From: Neomoorella mulderi | Lineage (GTDB): Bacteria > Bacillota > DSM-521 > Neomoorellales > Neomoorellaceae | Direction: 5' to 3' | Assembly: GCA_011375465.1 (NCBI GenBank) | Contig: DRZV01000071.1 | Span: 1-16,476 of the forward strand | Length of the DNA: 16,476 nt | Shown: piece after piece, positions 1 through 6,444 of the stretch | Layout: the number at the start of each line of letters is the position of its first letter | How positions within the stretch are numbered: position 1 is the first letter of the stretch | Translations under genes and position numbers: made by a program | The notes under the pieces: model-generated | Database searches by the model: none | The model's input: the letters and a program-made list of their open reading frames with translations, nothing else | What the model was told of the DNA's origin: nothing

Positions 1-660
1 CTCTTAGGAGGGGCATTTTCCTATCTCCACCATGTCTGGTTCGACCGGGATCCCCGGAGGGTACCTCCCCACGTGTAAGAGCTGATCCTGTCTCCTGCTG
101 ACGGGCACGTGGTTTACATCAAGCCTTTCGCCCAGGGCAAGGTGGAAGTCAACAAGCTGGGGGAGACCATACCTTTAGAGGAGATCCTCAAAGCCCCGGG
201 ATGGGGCGATAGGGGTTGGATAGTGGGCATCTACATGTCCCCTCTGGACGTCCATTACAACTATGCCCCCATCGAGGGAAAGGTGGGGGATATAGTCCAC
301 ATCCGGGCTAAGATCAACCTCCCCATGCTGGATCTATGGGAATATTTTCGTCTCACCTATCTGCGGCAGGCCGTCGATCTGTTCAGCCACCGCTACCGGC
401 TGGTGAACGAGCGCTTGACAGTGTTCCTGCACAATACCAGGGTGAAGGTGGCGGTGGTGGAAATAGCCGATAAGTTCGTAAATAAAATAAAGTGCTTTAT
501 AGCCCCGGGACAGGAAGTGGTTAAAGGCCAGAAAATTTCCTTTATAGATAGGGGATCCCAGGTGGATCTGGTCATCTTCAGAGAAGATTTGGAGTTTCAG
601 GTAAAAGTGGGCCAGCAGGTGTACGGGGCCCAGACTATCATAGCCCGACTGCCGTCTTGA
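1..660 (+). pseudogene. psd: Phosphatidylserine decarboxylase, 5'-truncated by the window and interrupted by an in-frame TAA
   Basis: Makes phosphatidylethanolamine from phosphatidylserine at the membrane, using a self-generated pyruvoyl group. The frame is open from base 1. It reads through a WFDRDPRRVPP segment (the family's FFRDPxRxPP, which follows the N-terminal membrane anchor), meets TAA at 76-78, then continues with LSPADGHVVYIKPF. Downstream the family marks are present: SPLDVH (catalytic His) near 241-258, an NER segment near 406-414, and RGSQVDL near 550-570, whose Gly-Ser is the pyruvoyl cleavage site. Homology on both sides of the TAA shows one gene with a nonsense codon. The first usable start after it (GTG 109) lies beyond the SPADG Asp (codon 100-102), the catalytic Asp of the family, so a restarted protein should not self-process. 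The cause could be a CAA or AAA to TAA change, or a sequencing error. The dedA-family gene follows 12 bases later. Confidence 0.85.
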
Positions 661-672
661 GGAGGCCTGCGG

Positions 673-1284
673 GTGAATCCCCTTCATGTTTATCTTACCC
701 TCTTTCTGCTCTTATTTTTTATAGAGGGGACAGGAATGCCGGGTATACCCTACGAGCCGGCCTTTTTGGCTGCCGGTTTTTTGATAGAAAATGGGCAGAT
801 GGATTTCTGGGGTGCGGTGCTGGTGGGAATTTTGGGCAACCTCCTGGGGAATTTAGCAGGATACTGGCTGGGGGCCCATCCGGGCAAGGGCCTGTTTATG
901 AGGATTCTCCGGCGCAGCGGTGGGGAGGAGGCGCTTTTGAAGGCCAGACACTGGCTGGACCGTTACGGAGCTCCCCTGGTGGTTCTCGCCCGGTGGTTTA
1001 GCCCCATCAGGACCCCCACCATCCTGGCGGCGGGCTTGGCGGGAATGGATTTCAGAGCCTATCTCTTTTATTCCGCCCTGGGGGCTTTTACCTGGACTTG
1101 GGCCTGGCAGTATATATACTGTCGGGGAACCCATTACCTATACAGGTGGTGGCGCCTCTACCGCTCCTATTCCACTTGGTGGACCGACCTCCTCTTGATT
1201 TTGGTTGGCCTGCTGCTCACCGCCATTTCTTTATATTACTGTTATCTCTGCTGGGAAGGGAAAAAAGAGAAAAAATGTAATTGA
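673..1284 (+). CDS. DedA-family membrane protein, candidate phospholipid translocase
   Basis: A 203-residue polytopic membrane protein of the DedA (SNARE-associated/VTT) family. It starts at GTG 673 behind the GAGGAGG ribosome site at 659-665, right at the psd stop, so the two are probably co-translated. Family features: an N-terminal membrane segment ending in a re-entrant-like stretch around GMPGIPYEPAFLAAGFL (about residues 16-38), GNLLGNLAGYWLG (about 54-68), the core motif ARWFSPIRTPTILAAGLAGM (about 107-128), which matches the family's GRFxPxxRTxxPxxAG, and a C-terminal helix ending in a basic tail. DedA proteins recycle undecaprenyl phosphate or phospholipids. In Bacillus subtilis a DedA gene (petA/ybfM) lies with pssA and psd and is linked to phosphatidylethanolamine movement. 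The same adjacency here suggests, but does not prove, that substrate. The stop codon overlaps the -35 element of the next promoter. Confidence 0.85.
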   Translation: MNPLHVYLTLFLLLFFIEGTGMPGIPYEPAFLAAGFLIENGQMDFWGAVLVGILGNLLGNLAGYWLGAHPGKGLFMRILRRSGGEEALLKARHWLDRYGAPLVVLARWFSPIRTPTILAAGLAGMDFRAYLFYSALGAFTWTWAWQYIYCRGTHYLYRWWRLYRSYSTWWTDLLLILVGLLLTAISLYYCYLCWEGKKEKKCN

Positions 1285-1310
1285 CAAGGGTTCATAGTTT
1301 ATGTTAGAGT
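1281..1310 (+). promoter_or_regulatory. Sigma-A-like promoter for the riboswitch and aminomutase transcript
   Basis: A perfect TTGACA at 1281-1286 is followed, 18 bases on, by TAGAGT at 1305-1310 (4 of 6 to TATAAT, keeping the first TA and last T). It overlaps the dedA stop codon and sits about 20 bases before the riboswitch core, which is where a leader promoter should be. The -10 is imperfect, so the start point is approximate. Confidence 0.55.
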
Positions 1311-1329
1311 GGAAGGGACAACCGAACAG

Positions 1330-1455
1330 GTAAGCGCGCTGAATTCCTGGAAACAGGAAGCGGGGGAGCCATCCTTTTGGGGTGAATCCTGCCTTCAGGG
1401 CAGGTAGGGTTAGCTTTCGACCCGAACCCGTCAGCTAACCTCGTAAGCGTGGAAA
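1330..1455 (+). promoter_or_regulatory. Cyclic di-AMP riboswitch (ydaO/yuaA type)
   Basis: An RNA leader that binds c-di-AMP. The conserved blocks are in order: the 5' strand of P1 with CGCTGAA near 1337-1343, CGGGGGAGCC at 1361-1370, a GGGGTGAATC block at 1379-1388, a GCCTTCAGGGC hairpin around 1391-1401, GTAGGG at 1404-1409, and the signature CGAACCCGTCAGCTAACC (1423-1440) then TCGTAAGCGT (1441-1450). P1 can pair 1336-1340 with 1446-1450. A second hairpin (GAAAG-AAGGGA with TCCCTT-CTTTC, about 1452-1480) and an intrinsic terminator (1494-1514) separate it from the coding region. Known members mostly switch expression off when c-di-AMP is high, and this layout fits. The class call rests on memory of the consensus. 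Confidence 0.9.
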
Positions 1456-1493
1456 GCAAGGGAGCCTTCCCTTTTCTTTCTGCGTTTCATCCC

Positions 1494-1514
1494 CCGGCTG
1501 AAGCCGGATTTTTT
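1494..1514 (+). terminator. Intrinsic terminator, expression platform of the riboswitch
   Basis: CCGGC (1494-1498), loop TGAA, GCCGG (1503-1507), then A and six T (1509-1514). It lies between the aptamer and the ribosome site of the aminomutase gene, so stopping here would prevent expression. I did not find an obvious single antiterminator strand by eye. Confidence 0.75.
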
Positions 1515-1545
1515 AATGCCCAGACTCAGAAAGGAGGGGAAAAAG

Positions 1546-2823
1546 ATGGGCCTCTGTTCCAGGGGAATTTTGGATCCGGAAGAGAAGAGGAGAATAGCTC
1601 TGCGGAGGGCAGCCGAACTGAGAAGCAGGATAGCCGATTATCTGGAGGCCAAAAAGGGTATCCCCAGCGGCATGGAGAAAAGGGAAGAGTTGGAAAACAA
1701 AAAGCAGAAAATTTTAAAATTTTTTGGTGCCACTGAAGAGGACTGGCAGGATTGGTGCTGGCATATGAGGAACAGGATATCGTCGGTGGAGGTTTTAAAG
1801 GAGCTCCTGCCGCTCGCTCCAGAAGAAGAGGAGGGCATAAGGAGGGTTGGAAGGGTTTACCGCTGGGCCGTATCGCCATATTACCTTTCCCTTATGGGAG
1901 ATGAGCCCTGGTGTCCCATCCGGAGGCAGGCCCTGCCTTCTGCCGAGGAACTGAAGGACGAGTTCGGGGTACCCGATCCCATGGCCGAAGAGTTCACCTC
2001 TCCGGCTCCGGCCATAACCAGGCGCTATCCCGACAGGCTCATAATAAACGTTACCAATCAATGTCCCATGTTCTGCCGCCACTGCCAGAGGAGGCGTAAT
2101 ATAGGGGAGGTGGACAGGGCCACCAGCCGGGAAGATCTGGAGGCAGCCCTTGAGTATATCCGCCAGAACGAGGAGATAAGGGATGTGCTGATAACCGGGG
2201 GGGACGCCCTCATGCTGGACGATTCCACCCTGGAGTGGCTGCTCTCCCAGCTGGATGAAATACCCCACGTGGAGATAAAGAGGATAGGGACCAGGGCTCC
2301 GGTGACCTTACCCCAGCGTATAACCCCAAACCTGTGCCGCATACTGAGCCAGCATCCCCCCATCTATATAAACACCCAGTTCAACCATCCCTTGGAGGTC
2401 ACCTGGGAGGCAAAAAGGGCATGCGATATGTTGGTTCAGGCAGGGGTGGTGCTGGGTAACCAGGCGGTGCTGTTAAAGGGGGTCAACAACCATCCCTTTG
2501 TGATGCGCAAGCTCAATCAGGACCTTCTGAAGATAAGGGTGCGGCCCTATTATATCTTCCACGCCAAACCTGTGAAGGGGACTGCCCACTTTATAACCTC
2601 TGTGGAAGAGGGATTGGAGATCATGGAGAACTTAAGGGGATACACCTCGGGGCTGGCGGTACCCACCTATATTATCAATGCCCCCCAGGGTCTGGGGAAA
2701 ACCCCCATTTTGCCGACCTACGTGTTACACCATGGGGAAGACCACCTGATCCTGAGGACTTGGGAGAAGAAGATCGTCCGCTACCCCAACGTGGGCAAGA
2801 GCGGCCCAGAAGCTCCGGCGTAA
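1546..2823 (+). CDS. eam: KamA-family radical SAM aminomutase, predicted glutamate 2,3-aminomutase
   Basis: A 425-residue PLP- and [4Fe-4S]/SAM-dependent aminomutase of the lysine 2,3-aminomutase family. ATG 1546 is chosen because AAGGAGGGG (1531-1539) lies directly before it; the in-frame ATG at 1516 overlaps the terminator region and has no ribosome site. The radical SAM cluster motif is CPMFCRHC (residues 173-180), and the PLP lysine is probably K385 in NAPQGLGK. In clostridial lysine 2,3-aminomutase two Asp residues (293 and 330) hold the substrate's distal amino group. The equivalent places here are K341 (HAKPVKG) and N378 (YIINAPQG), with the same spacing of 37. Lys/Asn at these places is the pattern reported for glutamate 2,3-aminomutase, which makes beta-glutamate, a compatible solute. 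No beta-lysine acetyltransferase lies next to it, which also argues against the beta-lysine pathway. It is controlled by the c-di-AMP riboswitch. The family is certain; the substrate is a motif-based prediction. Confidence 0.85.
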   Translation: MGLCSRGILDPEEKRRIALRRAAELRSRIADYLEAKKGIPSGMEKREELENKKQKILKFFGATEEDWQDWCWHMRNRISSVEVLKELLPLAPEEEEGIRRVGRVYRWAVSPYYLSLMGDEPWCPIRRQALPSAEELKDEFGVPDPMAEEFTSPAPAITRRYPDRLIINVTNQCPMFCRHCQRRRNIGEVDRATSREDLEAALEYIRQNEEIRDVLITGGDALMLDDSTLEWLLSQLDEIPHVEIKRIGTRAPVTLPQRITPNLCRILSQHPPIYINTQFNHPLEVTWEAKRACDMLVQAGVVLGNQAVLLKGVNNHPFVMRKLNQDLLKIRVRPYYIFHAKPVKGTAHFITSVEEGLEIMENLRGYTSGLAVPTYIINAPQGLGKTPILPTYVLHHGEDHLILRTWEKKIVRYPNVGKSGPEAPA

Positions 2824-2848
2824 AAAGGGAGGGGAACCCCCTCCCTTT
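2824..2848. terminator. Bidirectional terminator between the aminomutase gene and motB
   Basis: AAAGGGAGGGG (2824-2834) pairs with CCCCTCCCTTT (2838-2848) around a three-base loop. The A-rich and T-rich ends let it work for both converging transcripts. It begins right after the aminomutase stop and its far end touches the motB stop (2847-2849). Confidence 0.75.
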
Positions 2849-3565
2849 AACGATGGGGCTCAGTTACCTTAAAGGCTTCCTTTAGGATCACCAGATCTAC
2901 CCTGCGGTTCAAGGATCGGTTTTCTTCATTATCGTTAGGGGCTACAGGGCGGTACTCTCCGTAACCTGTAGCGGAAAGCCGCTGGGGGCTTATCCCCGCT
3001 TCTTCAAGCAGCACCTTCAAAACGCTCAAGGCCCTGGCGGTGGAGAGTTCCCAGTTGGAAGGATAAAGGGGGTATTGATGGGCAGATCGTCCGTATGGCC
3101 CTCGATGCGCAGATAATTGGGGAGGGGAGCCAGAGCTTGCCCCACCTCTTTTATCAAGCCATGGGCCTCGGGGGTCAATTGGGCAGAGCCTTTGGGGAAA
3201 AGGACAGTTTCCGCCAGGCTCACCATCAACCCCCTCTCTTCTGTCCTAACCCTTACCTGCCCCTCGAGATTTCTTCTCTGTATGAAAAGGCACAGCTGGG
3301 CTTCCACCTGAGACAGCTCTTCTCCCTGCCCTCCTCCTTCAGGGGACAAAATGCCGGCTCCGTGAGGATCGAAAATCCCCTGAGGAGGGGAACCCACCAG
3401 GGCCTGGCTCAAGGAGGAGGCTAAAGCTGCTAGCTTTTGGGCGTCTACAGTGCTTATGGCGTACATAACTATGAAAAACACCATCAGCAGGGCTATCATG
3501 TCTGCATAGGTGATGAGCCAGCGATCTCTGTTTTCCTTAGATTCACGGGGAAGGTGTCTGGGCAC
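2847..3565 (-). pseudogene. motB: Flagellar stator protein MotB, split by a one-base frameshift
   Basis: The peptidoglycan-anchored half of the proton-driven flagellar stator. From ATG 3565 the N-terminus carries RDRWLITYADMIALLMVFFIVMYAIS: a cytoplasmic tail and single membrane helix with the conserved proton-carrying Asp (TYADM). An OmpA-like domain follows (MVSLAETVLFPKGSAQL, then IEGHTDDLPINTPF). The frame is then lost near 3063-3072. In the next frame the family's YPSNWELSTARA resumes, followed by LSVLKVLLEEAGISPQRLSATGYGEYRP. One missing base in the A3 (3065-3067) or G5 (3068-3072) run restores a 239-residue protein of normal MotB length. As written, MotB ends in a wrong tail and lacks the end of the peptidoglycan-binding domain. 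It overlaps motA by 23 bases. A single homopolymer indel could be a sequencing error. Confidence 0.85.
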
Positions 3566-4358
3566 TGGCTGCCCCTCCTTGTGGCGAGGCCTTCTCTTGG
3601 ATCTTTTTTTGCTTTTGGGGGGGTAAGAAGGCCACCAGGGTGCTTTTTATGGGGGTGGGGTTTTTTCCCGCCTGCAGGGCCATTATGCCCTCCAGGATCA
3701 TCTCCTGATAAAGCCTCTCTTTGACGTCTTTATTTTTCAGCTTGGCAGCTATGGGGTACCACAGGAGATTGGCGGAAGAGACCCCATAGAGGGTGGCTAA
3801 AAAGGCCATGGCTATGGAAGGGCCCAGCTTGTCGGGGGTGCTGAGGTGGCTCAGCACGTGCACCAGCCCCATCACCGTGCCTATGATGCCCATGGTGGGG
3901 GCATATCCTCCTGCTGCTTCGAAGATGGCTATGCCGGAGGCGTGGCGCATCTCCGCTGCATATGTGTACTGCTCCAGCACGCTGCGGGTCTGCTCTGGAT
4001 CGGTGCCGTCCACCACCAGCTGGAGGGCGTTCCGCAAGAAAGGATCATCTATGGTCTCCAGTTCCTTTTCTAGGCGCACGAAACCTTCCCTACGGGCCAT
4101 TATGGCGAAATTCACTATTTTCTTTATGGTTTCTTCAAAGGGGAACGGCTTTTCCTGCAGCGCTATCCTCAAAAGACGGGGTATGTTCATTATCTCCTCC
4201 CGGCCCAATCCCATCATGGTGGCCCCCAGGGTCCCGCCGAATACGATCATGGCGGCGGTCAAGGCCAGCAGCGCCCCCAGTGTACCCCCTTCCAGGATAA
4301 AGGCAGCCACCAGGGAGCCTACTCCTATCAGCAGGCCTAAAATCAGGTTGAGATCCAC
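3543..4358 (-). CDS. motA: Flagellar stator protein MotA
   Basis: A 271-residue integral membrane protein that forms the ion channel of the flagellar motor with MotB and pushes on the rotor. It has two N-terminal membrane helices (about residues 2-22 and 29-50), a long cytoplasmic loop with charged stretches (RREGFVRLEKELETIDDPF, about 88-106), then the diagnostic GGYAPTMGIIGTVMGL helix (about 149-164) with its conserved Pro and a fourth helix (about 180-200, IAMAFLATLYGVSSANLLWYP). The C-terminal 40 residues are Lys/Gln/Pro-rich and probably disordered. The start is GTG at 4358; the ribosome site is modest. A sigma-D-like promoter lies about 40 bases upstream. The MotB Asp in TYADM suggests proton drive, but sodium use cannot be excluded from sequence. 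Confidence 0.93.
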   Translation of the reverse strand: MDLNLILGLLIGVGSLVAAFILEGGTLGALLALTAAMIVFGGTLGATMMGLGREEIMNIPRLLRIALQEKPFPFEETIKKIVNFAIMARREGFVRLEKELETIDDPFLRNALQLVVDGTDPEQTRSVLEQYTYAAEMRHASGIAIFEAAGGYAPTMGIIGTVMGLVHVLSHLSTPDKLGPSIAMAFLATLYGVSSANLLWYPIAAKLKNKDVKERLYQEMILEGIMALQAGKNPTPIKSTLVAFLPPQKQKKIQEKASPQGGAASAQTPSP

Positions 4359-4399
4359 TTCTAACCCTACTCCCTCCGCTTGTCACCTGCATAACCAAG

Positions 4400-4426
4400 T
4401 ATTCGGCATGTACTGCCAGGCCTTTA
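4400..4426 (-). promoter_or_regulatory. Sigma-D (sigma-28) type flagellar promoter for motAB
   Basis: On the minus strand: TAAA (4426-4423), exactly 15 bases, then GCCGAATA (4407-4400). The Bacillus sigma-D consensus is TAAA-N14-16-GCCGATAT. It points at motA, whose start is 42 bases downstream. This ties motAB to the late-flagellar regulon. Confidence 0.75.
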
Positions 4427-4433
4427 ATTTTTC

Positions 4434-4463
4434 TTGCCTGGCGGAGAGGCTTTGCTTTATTAT
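4434..4463 (+). promoter_or_regulatory. Sigma-A-like promoter for lgt
   Basis: TTGCCT (4434-4439), an 18-base spacer, and TATTAT (4458-4463; 5 of 6 to consensus). It lies 36 bases before the lgt start and is back to back with the motAB promoter in the divergent intergenic region. Confidence 0.5.
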
Positions 4464-4498
4464 GTAAGGGGTTCATTTTATACGGAGGTGGTGAGAGC

Positions 4499-5278
4499 TT
4501 GCTGGTGGACTTAAATCCCGTAGCCTTTCATATCGGTCCCCTGGCGGTGAGGTGGTATGGTATTTTTATGTCCCTCTCCGTCCTCTTCGGAACGTGGTAC
4601 CTCTACCGGGAAGGTATCAAGAGGGGTCTGGAGGAAGATTTTATATTGAACTTAGCGATCCTGGTGGTTGTGGGGGGAATCGTGGGAGCCCGCCTGATGT
4701 TCGTTCTGGCCAATTATCCCCATTGGTTTTGGCAAGATCCTTTGCAGGTGCTGAAAATTTACGAAGGAGGGCTTTCCTGGCACGGGGGGCTGTTGGGGGG
4801 ATTCCTGGCCGGTTGGGCCTATGCCCGTAAAACCGGGGTGCAGGTGGGAGCTCTGGCTGATTTGACCGTACCGGGGCTGGCCTTGGGATACTTTTTAGTA
4901 CGGATAGCCAATATCTTCAACCAGGAGGTATTGGGGCGTCCCACAGCTTTTTTTTTCGGCCGCTGGCCAGCTCAGCTGATAGGTTCGGCCATAGGGCTTC
5001 TACTCCTTATAAGATACTTTTATCTGGAAAGGAAGCAGCCCCCTGCGGGTTACCAGTTCTGGTCCTTCGTCTTCTACCATCAGCTTCTCCGGGCCTTGGT
5101 GGAAGAGAGCGTCAGGGATAATCCCCTGGAAGTATGGGGCTATGTGGTACCCCGGTGGGGATTGGGTTTTTTTACCCTTACCCAACTGGTTACGCCCTTA
5201 ATCTTGGTCCTGGCAGGGTACTTCATGTGGCGGTCCCTGGCTCGACCCCAGTCACGGCTTTTTAACCGAACTCCGTAG
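4499..5278 (+). CDS. lgt: Prolipoprotein diacylglyceryl transferase
   Basis: Transfers diacylglycerol from phosphatidylglycerol to the lipobox Cys of prolipoproteins, in the cytoplasmic membrane. It is 259 residues long, normal for Lgt. The start is TTG 4499, with GGAGGTG (4484-4490) eight bases before it; GTG 4505 is an alternative. Family marks: FHIGPLAVRWYGIFM near the N-terminus (HxG...RWYG), GGLSWHGGLLGGFLAG (about residues 95-110, with the essential HGG), and RIANIFNQEVLGRPT (about 137-151, the Lgt signature). Seven or so hydrophobic segments are visible. It ends in a short basic tail. Its last 27 bases overlap the converging GerPF-like gene. It is transcribed divergently from motAB and seems to stand alone. 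Confidence 0.95.
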   Translation: MLVDLNPVAFHIGPLAVRWYGIFMSLSVLFGTWYLYREGIKRGLEEDFILNLAILVVVGGIVGARLMFVLANYPHWFWQDPLQVLKIYEGGLSWHGGLLGGFLAGWAYARKTGVQVGALADLTVPGLALGYFLVRIANIFNQEVLGRPTAFFFGRWPAQLIGSAIGLLLLIRYFYLERKQPPAGYQFWSFVFYHQLLRALVEESVRDNPLEVWGYVVPRWGLGFFTLTQLVTPLILVLAGYFMWRSLARPQSRLFNRTP

Positions 5279-5479
5279 TTTGATGAAGGTATCCAGGAAA
5301 TCCCCATCCCATACGCAGTTGAGCTGGCTGGCCACCAAGTTGCGATCCCCATTAAGCCTCCCAAAAGCGGCATTGGCTTTGCTCCTGGATCGCCATCCCT
5401 TGGCCAGGTTTTCTCCGGAAAAATAGCCGGCGTTGTTCCTGAGGCTGTTTATATGGATGCCGGCAATATATATCCTCAA
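5252..5479 (-). CDS. Small GerPA/GerPF-family spore protein (copy 1)
   Basis: A 75-residue protein related to the GerPA/GerPF family, which in Bacillus helps germinants cross the spore coat. It has an N-terminal IAGIHINSLRNNAG stretch (compare GerPF VGPIQINNIGGG), then SRSKANAAFGRLNGDRN (compare SSKTNSGSGSFNTGD) and a DGDFLD segment near the end (compare DPDVAD). The start is TTG 5479 with GGGGGTGA just upstream. It lies 4 bases after the second copy, with which it forms an operon, and overlaps lgt by 27 bases tail to tail. It is the most diverged of the three (SKAN in place of SKTN). The family call is by eye. Confidence 0.6.
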   Translation of the reverse strand: MRIYIAGIHINSLRNNAGYFSGENLAKGWRSRSKANAAFGRLNGDRNLVASQLNCVWDGDFLDTFIKLRSSVKKP

Positions 5480-5483
5480 TTTT

Positions 5484-5741
5484 TCACCCCCGCAGCCTCC
5501 CAGAGGGAGGGAACTCCATCTGTTCGCAGCAGATCATATCTTGAAAATCAGGATCGTCCACCCAAAAACGGGCCCTTTTTATAAAATTGTTGTCCCCTAT
5601 TAGCCGACCAAAACCGTTATTGGTCTTGCTGCAGGTGCGCCAATTATAGAAATAGTTGTAACCTATGGCCACCACCGAACCCGTGTCCACATCGGCAATT
5701 CTTATGCTCTGGATATTTATCGTCAAGGAGAAGGGCTTCAT
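5484..5741 (-). CDS. Small GerPA/GerPF-family spore protein (copy 2)
   Basis: An 85-residue protein. ATG 5741 is chosen over the longer upstream frame because GGGGGTGA sits five bases before it. It has the N-terminal LTINIQSIRIADVDTGSVV (the IQIN..xxGxV pattern), TCSKTNNGFGRLIGDNN (about residues 36-52) and DDPDFQD (about 61-67), in the same order as in GerPF. The central part is aromatic (YNYFYNW), unlike Bacillus GerPF. It ends Pro/Arg-rich. It is the first gene of a two-gene minus-strand operon, divergent from copy 3. Confidence 0.65.
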   Translation of the reverse strand: MKPFSLTINIQSIRIADVDTGSVVAIGYNYFYNWRTCSKTNNGFGRLIGDNNFIKRARFWVDDPDFQDMICCEQMEFPPSGRLRG

Positions 5742-5832
5742 CCCTTCACCCCCTAATTTTCTACGTGGGGGCAGGCCCAAAGGTGCCCCGATTTTCAAGA
5801 CGCATAAACTGTATAAGACAGGGGGGAGAAAC
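5742..5832. promoter_or_regulatory. Divergent promoter region with sigma-E/sigma-K-like -10 elements
   Basis: This 91-base gap drives two GerP-like transcripts in opposite directions. On the plus strand CATAAACT (5803-5810) fits the mother-cell sigma -10 (CATAnnnT) and lies 22 bases before ATG 5833. On the minus strand TATACAGT (5815-5808) is close to CATACAnT. The two overlap. The -35 elements are not convincing, so this is suggestive only. Confidence 0.35.
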
Positions 5833-6090
5833 ATGGCGGTGGGCATAGTAACCAGGTTTATTCAGGTGAATACCCTGCGCACCAATGCTACCCTGAGCCA
5901 GGGCAAGAATGTCCTGGATTCATGGGCCATGAACAGTAAGACCAATACGGCTTTGGGGGAGGTCTCGGGCAATATCAACCTGGTGCCCATTGGGGCCAAC
6001 ATTTTAATCGACCCCGATTGTATAGATACCACCATAATGGATAACGGCTTCAACGCTGCTCTGGGACCGTCCATAGTGGAAGCCCTCTAA
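5833..6090 (+). CDS. Small GerPA/GerPF-family spore protein (copy 3)
   Basis: An 85-residue protein, the same length as copy 2. The start is ATG 5833 with GGGGGGAG (5821-5828) upstream. It has FIQVNTLRTNATLSQG near the N-terminus, NSKTNTALGEVSGNIN in the middle (about residues 34-49; the family SKTN motif) and DPDCIDTTIMDNG (about 60-72; the DPDxxD motif). It is first in a plus-strand group: the GerPC-like gene starts 14 bases after its stop and the small heat shock gene overlaps that one, so all three are probably co-transcribed. Bacillus GerP proteins act in the inner coat; the same location is inferred here. Confidence 0.7.
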   Translation: MAVGIVTRFIQVNTLRTNATLSQGKNVLDSWAMNSKTNTALGEVSGNINLVPIGANILIDPDCIDTTIMDNGFNAALGPSIVEAL

Positions 6091-6104
6091 CCGGGGTGAA
6101 ATAT

Positions 6105-6444
6105 ATGCTGGGATGGTTATGGGGGAAAAAAGACGAGTCCCTGAAGGATTTAAAGAAGGCTGTGGAAAGGATTTCTTCAGAAATAGAGGTTATTTCTGAT
6201 CTATGTGGAAAAGATATACGTGGATAAACTCAACCTGGAGAAATTGAACTTCAATATCGAGGGGATAGGGCTGCGGGACCTGGGCGGTTACCTCAGCATA
6301 GGGATAAATTGCGGCGGTAAGGTTATCCGGGCATCGGAAGGGCATAGAGGGGAAGAGGGCTTTTCCCCTGAAGAGCCCTCTACGGAGAAAACTCGGGACG
6401 CGCCTAGGATCAACTTTATTATATGGAGAAGGTGGGAGCCATGA
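6105..6444 (+). pseudogene. GerPC-like spore protein, apparently frameshifted
   Basis: From ATG 6105 (GGGGTGA at 6093-6099) the frame encodes MLGWLWGKKDESLKDLKKAVERISSEIEVI, which begins an amphipathic coiled coil, and closes at 6230. A second frame, open from 6187 to 6444, encodes YVEKIYVDKLNLEKLNFNIE followed by GYLSIGIN and the ending PRINFIIWRRWEP. Bacillus GerPC has a coiled coil followed by IEKIEYKFDQLKVETLEGTLNIGLN, so the two halves together look like one short GerPC. Removing one base between 6187 and 6201, for instance from TTT at 6193-6195, joins them into 112 residues. Two separate small genes (the second from GTG 6205) are possible but less likely. The stop overlaps the next start (ATGA). 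The similarity is judged by eye. Confidence 0.55.

Noticed and set aside
76..78. TAA in psd as programmed recoding
   Set aside because: Known stop recoding in such bacteria uses TGA (selenocysteine) or TAG (pyrrolysine). TAA is not used, and no recoding element is evident.
1516..1545. Longer start for the aminomutase at ATG 1516
   Set aside because: It falls right after the riboswitch terminator, has no ribosome site, and would run across the ribosome site of ATG 1546.
3793..4467. 224-residue plus-strand reading frame opposite motA
   Set aside because: Antisense shadow of the MotA coding sequence; low-complexity Ser/Pro/Arg composition and no ribosome site.
5252..6090. The three similar small genes as a recent repeat or mobile cassette
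   Set aside because: They share only short protein motifs, with no extended DNA identity, inverted ends or transposase.
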